From assembly GCA_904420145.1 (NCBI GenBank), contig CAJFUI010000036.1:1-44943 (forward strand): a DNA stretch of 44,943 bases, in the 5' to 3' direction. The notes beneath the pieces were generated by a model, which was not told where the DNA came from, did no database searches, and was given only the letters and a program-made list of their open reading frames with translations. The translations under genes and the position numbers were made by a program. Shown in pieces: positions 39,777-44,943 of this stretch. The stretch is from an uncultured Oscillospiraceae bacterium (lineage in GTDB: Bacteria; Bacillota; Clostridia; Oscillospirales; Oscillospiraceae). Every line of letters begins with the position of its first letter. The stretch's first letter is position 1.

Positions 39777-39818
39777 TTTTGGGGCCAAGAGAACCGCCCA
39801 AACAGCAGAACAATCTGA

Positions 39819-39865
39819 ATAATAGGGAGGGAGGCGGGTTTTTATCCCGTCTCCCTCCCTATTAT
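39819..39865. terminator. Bidirectional terminator, 20-bp stem
   Basis: Arms 39819-39838 and 39846-39865 pair over 20 bp with one G-T pair around TTTTTAT, between the convergent amidohydrolase and the M4 peptidase genes. The core is ATAATAGGGAGGGAG/CTCCCTCCCTATTAT. The following 39866-39968 holds no gene, only short repeats of GGCAAAAAG. Confidence 0.85.
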
Positions 39866-39968
39866 GGCAAAAAGCTTGAGGAAACTCCATCTGCATGGAT
39901 GGACAAAATTCCTGTCCCTTTTGCGCTGCAACTTCCCGGCAAAAAGTGCTACTCCACTTGGGACAGCC

Positions 39969-42857
39969 TCAGCGCTCGTAGAAGCGGTAGTTGATGGTGA
40001 AATCCGCCGAGGCGCTGACGGACTGGTAGGTGAGGTAGGCGGTGAAGGCCATCTGCAGCGTGTCGATCTTCCCGGTGTCCTCGTTGATGGCGGCCTCCAC
40101 GGTCACATCGCCGTAGCGCAGGTCCGCCACCTCCCCCAGCAGCTCCATGGCGCCCATGCCGGTCTCGGTAAAGGCGTCCCCCCGGACGGTGAAGCGCACC
40201 GTTCCGCCGGGCAGGGCGGAGACGGAGGAGACCATGTTCTTCTTCAGGGAGCCAAACTGGAAGCAGGCGGGGGTCATCTCCAGCTCCACCGGCGGTAGGG
40301 CCGGCCGGGTGTACTCGTACTGGGCCACTCCGCCGGCGTAGGTCATATCCCAGCTCAGCTCCTGCCCCAGCGCGGAGAGGGTTGTGCTGCCGGCCATCCT
40401 CAGATCGGACAAATCCTCCGGGAAGTAGTTGTCCACGTCCATATCATAGGACAGGGCAACCGTGGCGGACATCTCCCCCAGCAGATTCAGCTGCAGCTCC
40501 GCCGTCATGTCCATCTCCTCCCGCCAGCTGCCGGAGGCGTAGGTCTTTCGGGCCGCGGCTAAGTAGCGGTCGAAGTCGTCGGGGCGGTACTGGCCAAAGC
40601 TGGTGTAGAGGGGGAGCTCCGCCGGCCCCTCCTCCGACACCGCCAGCATATAGCTCTGGCTGTTGTAGCGGTCGGTGCCGTCAGTGATGGTCAGGCGGTA
40701 GTACCCCGGTGACAGGGACAGGTGGAAGGGCTCCGCCGCGGTGACCGTATACTCCACCGTCTCGCCGCCGGTGGCGGTGCTCTCCCCCGGACGGACCGGC
40801 CCCACAATCGGCACCGGGGCGGAGATGAGGGTGATGGTGTAATCGTCGCACAATGACTCGTTCACATCGTAGACCAGCAGATCCACCTCCCGGCCCACCT
40901 GCGCCGCCACGGAGCTGGCGGGGATGATCCCCGCTTGGAAGAAGGCGTTGGAGACGCACTTGACCTGCTTCTCCGTCAGCCGCCCCTGCTCCCAGAGGAT
41001 CTCCGCCGTCCGCTCCAAAATGGTGCGGAACTGGCTGAGGGTGCAGTCCGAGGGCATGGAGAACAGCGCGCTGTAGAACAGCTCCGCCAGCTCCAGCGTC
41101 CCCAGCTCCTCAAAGGCGGCGCTGCCGTTGATCCCCCGGGACATGAGGTAGGCCGCGTGGGAGATCACTGTGGAGTTGAGGTGGACGCCGCCGTTGTCAT
41201 AGTCCCCGGTCATATAGCCTGTCCCCAAATATTCCGTCGGATAGCTGTCCCGCAGGACGCAGCTGTCCCTGGTCACGGTATAGGAGGGGTTATAGATGTG
41301 CGTCCCGTTATTTTCTGCCGCCACCGGGCAGCTCTCCCCCTGCGCCTCATAGGAGCAGTAGGTGTACTGCTGGGCAGCCGGATCGGCGGCGCTGCGGAAC
41401 CCGTTGCTCCAGCTGCAGCTGGCGTTGAGCGACCCATCGTCGCACCAGTCCTCCACCAGCTCACCGAAGATGTCGGAGTAGGCCTCCATTAGGGCGCCGG
41501 ACTCGCCGCTGTAGACCATGCCGCTGATAGACCGCTCCACCGAGTGGGTGTACTCGTGGGCGATGAGGTCATAGGCGAGGGCCGCATCCTGCCCAAAGGC
41601 CAGCAGTGTAAACGGGCTGGCGCCGTCTCCCGTTGAGTAGGCATTGGTCGTGTCGCCGCCGTTGTAGTCATCGTAGACGGCGTACACCGTCCCGTTCCCG
41701 CCGTCAAAGCCCTGCCGGTCCAGGAAAGCGTCGTAAAAATCGCACACCGCAGCCAGCCGGGACATCAGGGTGACCGCTTTGGCCGACCAGCTGTTGTCCG
41801 TGCTTCCGTCCGGGCTGATCTCTGTCCGGCTGCCATCGGCGGCGGTGCTCCAAAAGTGCAGCTCCATGGCCGCATCGTCGTCTACCACGGTGCCGCTGGC
41901 GTCCGAGATCACATATTTTCCATCCTGTAGGCGAATAGCCACTGTCTGTCCGTTCTCATCCTGCCAGGTATCGCCGCTGAGGCGGTAGGTATGGCCAGCG
42001 GCATCCACAAAAGTCTGCTCCGCGCGAAATGTGCCGCCATTGGCGTTGTAGATCGTAATATTGCGGGCCTCGTCCCGGAAGAGATAGGTTCCGTCCGCCT
42101 GCCGGAAGGCGGAGACGGTGCAGTCCTCTCCGTCCACATCCTCCCCGGCGGCGGAGACGCTCTCCACCAGCATCCGGTCCTCCCGGAAGAGCACCTCGCC
42201 GCTGTCGGCGGAGATCAGACAGCACTCCGCCAGAGCCGGCCCGCTGACTGTGATCTGCCAAGCCAACTCCGGCTGGGCATCATGGAGGGAGTAGATGCGC
42301 AGGCCGTCGCTGCGCAGCGCAGCATTTTCCCCGTAGAGCTCCGCCGCCGCGGCGAGGGCCTCCTCCTCGCTTACCGGGCAGGACAGATCCACCTCCCCGA
42401 GGCTGCGGTAGTTTCCGGTGAGAGTGAGGGCCGTGCCGGCACTGTCCGCCGCCACCACCATGCTCCGCCCATACACCGGGATCCCCTCATACTGCTGGGC
42501 AAAGCGGTAGTAGGTATTCTCCAAATAGTTCTCCACGCTGCTGCTGGAGAGCTCCGCGGCAGGATCCTCCAGCCCCAGCGCCCCAGCTATATCGCCGATG
42601 GCGGCCAGCGCCGTCTCCTGATCGGTGATGGTCCGCTGGGTAAAATCCTCATCCAAAAGAACGAAGTAGGATGTCTCCGGGCGGTCTCCCATAGGAAGCC
42701 ACCCCTCCCACCACGCCCAAAGAAGGCCTGCGCCTATTAGCAGCAGCAAAAATACACCAAGGAAAATCCAGCGGCCCCGCCGCCGAACCCGCCAACCGCA
42801 CTGCTGGCAAAAATGGTCCCCCTTCTCCAAGGGAGCTTTGCATTTTTTACAGCGCAT
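39969..42857 (-). CDS. Membrane-anchored M4 (thermolysin-like) metallopeptidase with N-terminal zinc ribbon
   Basis: The 962-aa protein has an unusual order. Residues 3-20 form a zinc ribbon (CKKC...CQQC). A basic patch and one membrane helix follow at about 30-50 (WIFLGVFLLLLIGAGLLWAW). The large outer part contains an FTP/PepSY-like propeptide region, then an M4 domain. The M4 catalytic set is intact: HEYTH (434-438) with zinc ligands and general base, the third ligand E458 in LMEAYSDIFGE, and the His559 of GGVHLNS that stabilises the transition state. The C-terminal 300 residues are beta-rich. Ordinary M4 enzymes have a signal peptide and are released. This one has a ribbon on the inner side and a signal anchor. 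The ATG has GGGGGGAGGC upstream. Confidence 0.9.
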   Translation of the reverse strand: MRCKKCKAPLEKGDHFCQQCGWRVRRRGRWIFLGVFLLLLIGAGLLWAWWEGWLPMGDRPETSYFVLLDEDFTQRTITDQETALAAIGDIAGALGLEDPAAELSSSSVENYLENTYYRFAQQYEGIPVYGRSMVVAADSAGTALTLTGNYRSLGEVDLSCPVSEEEALAAAAELYGENAALRSDGLRIYSLHDAQPELAWQITVSGPALAECCLISADSGEVLFREDRMLVESVSAAGEDVDGEDCTVSAFRQADGTYLFRDEARNITIYNANGGTFRAEQTFVDAAGHTYRLSGDTWQDENGQTVAIRLQDGKYVISDASGTVVDDDAAMELHFWSTAADGSRTEISPDGSTDNSWSAKAVTLMSRLAAVCDFYDAFLDRQGFDGGNGTVYAVYDDYNGGDTTNAYSTGDGASPFTLLAFGQDAALAYDLIAHEYTHSVERSISGMVYSGESGALMEAYSDIFGELVEDWCDDGSLNASCSWSNGFRSAADPAAQQYTYCSYEAQGESCPVAAENNGTHIYNPSYTVTRDSCVLRDSYPTEYLGTGYMTGDYDNGGVHLNSTVISHAAYLMSRGINGSAAFEELGTLELAELFYSALFSMPSDCTLSQFRTILERTAEILWEQGRLTEKQVKCVSNAFFQAGIIPASSVAAQVGREVDLLVYDVNESLCDDYTITLISAPVPIVGPVRPGESTATGGETVEYTVTAAEPFHLSLSPGYYRLTITDGTDRYNSQSYMLAVSEEGPAELPLYTSFGQYRPDDFDRYLAAARKTYASGSWREEMDMTAELQLNLLGEMSATVALSYDMDVDNYFPEDLSDLRMAGSTTLSALGQELSWDMTYAGGVAQYEYTRPALPPVELEMTPACFQFGSLKKNMVSSVSALPGGTVRFTVRGDAFTETGMGAMELLGEVADLRYGDVTVEAAINEDTGKIDTLQMAFTAYLTYQSVSASADFTINYRFYER

Positions 42858-42922
42858 GGACAGCCTCCCCCCTTTTTACACAACACTTTTTGCAGGATAG
42901 GGTACCGGCTTACCGCCGGTAA

Positions 42923-42956
42923 AGCAAAAGCCACGACTCTTGTCGTGGCTTTTGCT
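42923..42956 (-). terminator. Terminator of tRNA-Val
   Basis: AGCAAAAGCCACGAC (42923-42937) pairs perfectly over 15 bp with GTCGTGGCTTTTGCT (42942-42956), three bases beyond the tRNA 3' end. As at tRNA-Gly, the U run lies inside the stem. Confidence 0.85.
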
Positions 42957-42958
42957 CC

Positions 42959-43035
42959 TGGTGGACGCTAACGGACTTGAACCGCTGACCCCCTGCACGT
43001 CAAGCAGGTGCTCTAGCCAGCTGAGCTAAGCGTCC
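42959..43035 (-). tRNA. tRNA-Val (anticodon GAC)
   Basis: The acceptor GGACGCT pairs with AGCGTCC, the anticodon stem is CCTGC/GCAGG with loop TTGACGT, and the T arm contains GGTTCAAGTCC. The discriminator is A and CCA is encoded. The anticodon GAC reads GTC and GTT codons. Confidence 0.97.
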
Positions 43036-43051
43036 GAAAAGGAACGGAATT

Positions 43052-43080
43052 ATGATACCCTACAGCATCAAATTTGTCAA
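43052..43080 (-). promoter_or_regulatory. Promoter for tRNA-Val
   Basis: On the minus strand a perfect TTGACA and TATCAT are 17 bases apart, ending 16 bases before the tRNA 5' end. Confidence 0.8.
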
Positions 43081-43088
43081 GCCCTTTC

Positions 43089-43117
43089 TTGCAATAGGGA
43101 GCAATTTTTGCTACACT
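43089..43117 (+). promoter_or_regulatory. Promoter for the SDR gene
   Basis: TTGCAA and TACACT are 17 bases apart, 38 bases upstream of the start codon at 43156. It is divergent from the tRNA-Val promoter. Confidence 0.65.
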
Positions 43118-43155
43118 GTTCAAAGCACAGGAGCGCTTTGCAAGGAGGGTATTCC

Positions 43156-43893
43156 ATGAAAAAAATTGCCTTTGTCACTGGCGCCTCTCGGGGGATCGGC
43201 CGGGCCGTGGCAGCACGGCTGGCGGAGGAGGGGTACGCCGTGGGCATCAATTATCTGCGTTCGGCCCAGCAGGCCCAGGAGCTGGCGGACAGTCTGCGCG
43301 CCGCGGGGTACGAGGCGGCGGCGGTGCAGGCCGACGTGGCGGATCAAACCGCCATCACTGACGCCATCCGCCTGGCAGAGGAACGCCTGGACGGGCCGGT
43401 TTCCCTGCTGGTCAATAACGCCGGTATCGCCGAGCAGCATCTCTTTCAGGACATCTCCTCCGCCTTCTGGCGGCGGATCTTCGCGGTGAATGTGGACGGG
43501 GCCTACCACGCCATTCAAGCGGTGCTGCCCCGCATGATTCACGAGAAGGCGGGCTGCATCGTGAACATCTCCTCTATCTGGGGCCAGCGGGGCGCCTCCT
43601 GCGAAACGGCCTACTCCGCCACCAAGGCGGCCATCATCGGTTTGACCCGCTCCCTTGCCATGGAGGTGGCCCCCTCGGGGATCCGGGTCAACTGCGTGGC
43701 CCCCGGAGTAATCCGCACAGACATGGTGGAGGTCCTGGGGGCGGAAACCCTCCGCTCCTTAGCGGAGGAGACCCCTCTCGGCCGGCTGGGCACCCCGGAG
43801 GATATCGCCAACGCCGTGGCCTTTTTGGCCGATGACCGCGCCTCTTTCCTCACCGGCCAGGTCCTCACCGCCGACGGCGGCTTCATCCTATAA
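43156..43893 (+). CDS. Short-chain dehydrogenase/reductase, FabG-like
   Basis: The 245-aa product is a classical SDR. TGASRGIGRAVAARLAEEG forms the nucleotide-binding turn, VNNAGIA the NNAG motif, and NISSIWGQRGAS with the catalytic Ser and AYSATKAAIIG with the catalytic Tyr and Lys complete the set. The end reads FLADDRASFLTGQVLTADGGF, typical of FabG proteins, which reduce 3-oxoacyl-ACP with NADPH. Many FabG-like proteins act on other substrates. No other fatty-acid gene is next to it, so its substrate is open. The start at 43156 follows AAGGAGGGTATTCC, and the ORF-track start 16 codons earlier overlaps the promoter. It is monocistronic, with its own terminator. Confidence 0.95.
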   Translation: MKKIAFVTGASRGIGRAVAARLAEEGYAVGINYLRSAQQAQELADSLRAAGYEAAAVQADVADQTAITDAIRLAEERLDGPVSLLVNNAGIAEQHLFQDISSAFWRRIFAVNVDGAYHAIQAVLPRMIHEKAGCIVNISSIWGQRGASCETAYSATKAAIIGLTRSLAMEVAPSGIRVNCVAPGVIRTDMVEVLGAETLRSLAEETPLGRLGTPEDIANAVAFLADDRASFLTGQVLTADGGFIL

Positions 43894-43899
43894 AAAACT

Positions 43900-43927
43900 G
43901 GGCGGCGCCGAACATTCGGCGCCGCCC
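43900..43927. terminator. Terminator between convergent SDR and membrane-protein genes
   Basis: GGGCGGCGCCGAA pairs with TTCGGCGCCGCCC around two bases, seven bases after the SDR stop. An A-tract before it would serve as U tract for the minus-strand gene. Confidence 0.85.
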
Positions 43928-43941
43928 ATGGCTGTCTTCTG

Positions 43942-44727
43942 TTACATCAATTTTGTGGTATAGTACACCGCCAGGCCAAAGAGGAAGATGCCAAGGCCCC
44001 ACATGGTGTAGTAATAGATGACAGACACGGCAAACAGGGCCGCTAAAATGACCACAAAGGCCACCGCGTAGGTGAGATACAGCGCCTTGTAGGAGCAATT
44101 CGGTCCAAAGACGCGGAAATGGTACTTCCAAGGCCACTTGCCGCCGTTCTTCTCAATCCGGGCGGTCAAAGCGGCCACTGCGATCAGCCCTAAGAGCACC
44201 ACGACCGTGCCAACGGTGACCTTGGTGTTCCAATTCACCGTACCTAAGCCCTTGCGCTGGACCCACAGAGTGAAAATAGAGCCCCCTAAAATAATGGCGC
44301 TGAAGAAGAACTCCGGCTGGAACAGACAGTACACCAGTCCCAGCACCGTCAGGATTGGGACAGCGATGCACAAAAACAGGGAGCCCTGGGGATAAATGCG
44401 GTACATCATCAGACTGGACAGGGCAAAAAACAGCCCAGCACCCAGAGCCCATGGACCCAGCCTGCGGAAAATGGGCTTCGCCTTTTTCAGCAGCGTCAAC
44501 ACCAAACCAGCTACCGCAGCCGCCGCGCCCAGGTAGCCCATCCACTGGATCACACCAGCGGCGGCTACCAGCTCCTCCGCCGTTCCGTTGACAAAGTACC
44601 GGCGGAGCAGCAGCAGATAACACTCTGCCACGATACCCACCAGAAAGATCAAAAACACGCGGTTAAGTGTCTGCTCCTCCCTCCGAAGCTTCTCCGCGCG
44701 CTTTTGCTGCTTGGACTGTTTGGACAT
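43942..44727 (-). CDS. Polytopic membrane protein of unknown function
   Basis: The 261-aa product starts with a strongly basic cytoplasmic tail (MSKQSKQQKRAEKLRREEQ). It continues with about seven or eight hydrophobic segments, including VFLIFLVGIVAECYLLLL, YLGAAAAVAGLVLTLL, LGAGLFFALSSLMMY, LCIAVPILTVLGLVYCLF and ALYLTYAVAFVVILAALFAV. I do not recognise a family or a catalytic motif. Both ends are probably inside the cell, if there are eight segments. The start at 44727 is set by GGAGGTTTGTCAT. The 70 extra residues of the ORF-track start run over hairpins and are rejected. No partner gene is next to it on the minus strand. Confidence 0.85.
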   Translation of the reverse strand: MSKQSKQQKRAEKLRREEQTLNRVFLIFLVGIVAECYLLLLRRYFVNGTAEELVAAAGVIQWMGYLGAAAAVAGLVLTLLKKAKPIFRRLGPWALGAGLFFALSSLMMYRIYPQGSLFLCIAVPILTVLGLVYCLFQPEFFFSAIILGGSIFTLWVQRKGLGTVNWNTKVTVGTVVVLLGLIAVAALTARIEKNGGKWPWKYHFRVFGPNCSYKALYLTYAVAFVVILAALFAVSVIYYYTMWGLGIFLFGLAVYYTTKLM

Positions 44728-44858
44728 ATGACAAACCTCCAAAGGTAAAGTTTCCCTCATAATCACATACCCCGCTATTTTAACAAAGTTTCTCCCGTTT
44801 TGCAAGTATTTTGCGCAGGAGTTGATTCCTTTCCAGTTTCTTCCGTTTCTTTTTCCTT

Positions 44859-44925
44859 GTGCCCTTTGGGCACGGAGAGATTCCGCACCCCGGTGCGGGT
44901 TCCTTTTGGCATGGCCCAAAAGGAA
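44859..44925. repeat. Three consecutive hairpins at the right window edge
   Basis: GTGCCC/GGGCAC (44859-44864/44868-44873), CCGCACC/GGTGCGG (44883-44889/44892-44898) and TTCCTTTTGG/CCAAAAGGAA (44900-44909/44916-44925) follow each other closely. The last loop is CATGGC. The stretch from 44728 to the window end has no supported gene. It is a further hairpin cluster, cut by the window. Confidence 0.65.
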
Positions 44926-44943
44926 CCAAAAGGCCACTTAGGG

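Noticed and set aside
39866-39968. A copy of the three-hairpin repeat next to the M4 gene
   Set aside because: GGCAAAAAG occurs twice and short dyads exist (CCATC/GATGG), but the order, linker and closing pairs of the repeat are not there.

Overview
The window looks like part of a chromosome from a GC-rich, anaerobic, endospore-former-related Firmicute (Clostridia), most likely an Oscillospiraceae-type gut bacterium. This is inferred from the glmU-prs-pth-mfd gene order known from Bacillus and clostridia, Gram-positive style promoters and strong AGGAGG ribosome binding sites, lipoprotein and S-layer-homology proteins, a group-B-like [FeFe] hydrogenase, and a tRNA with U73 and encoded CCA. No rRNA, CRISPR array, IS transposase or phage gene is visible.

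Layout. 1-3.3 kb (minus): glycolytic tpiA and pgk, and the tRNA methyltransferase trmL. 3.6-11.3 kb (plus): a GlmU-like acetyltransferase with a degenerate N-terminal half, prs, pth, mfd and a SurA/PrsA-like lipoprotein foldase. 11.4-16.3 kb: a small unknown protein, an SLH-domain protein, a small P-loop protein, pgi and a D-Ala-D-Ala carboxypeptidase. 16.4-28 kb: tRNA-Gly(CCC), a cyclase-family hydrolase, then a long minus-strand operon (substrate-binding lipoprotein, unknown 145-aa protein, VOC protein, OppB, OppC, OppD, OppF, YtcJ-like amidohydrolase) with a second, unrelated amidohydrolase divergent from it. This looks like a catabolic cluster for a peptide-like or amide substrate. 28-32 kb: a BmrR-like MerR regulator, azlC-azlD, an HPr/Crh-like protein without the phosphorylatable His, and rpe-recR. 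32-39.8 kb: [FeFe] hydrogenase, MATE pump, larE-larB-larC (nickel-pincer cofactor synthesis) and a third amidohydrolase. 39.9-44.9 kb: a membrane-anchored M4 metallopeptidase with a zinc ribbon, tRNA-Val(GAC), a FabG-like SDR and a polytopic membrane protein.

The most unusual part is not protein-coding. Spaces between genes carry a dispersed, highly structured repeat built of consecutive hairpins. The best copies (2719-2782, 13673-13741, 16579-16648, and 1-41 in part) share an order of hairpin 0, hairpin 1, a two-base pyrimidine-purine linker and hairpin 2. Their arms change in compensating ways, and three copies keep a one-base bulge at the same place. At trmL and pgk, the last codons of the gene, stop codon included, are present a second time 190 and 171 bases away, with a structured insert of 131-141 bases between the two copies. 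This suggests a mini-element that targets, or is duplicated with, gene 3' ends. A second hairpin type (10-bp stem, 13-14 base loop containing CATG) recurs in several of the same gaps.

Start codons were moved from the ORF-track start where a ribosome binding site and family alignment supported it. Coordinates of hairpins, promoters and repeats were read by eye.
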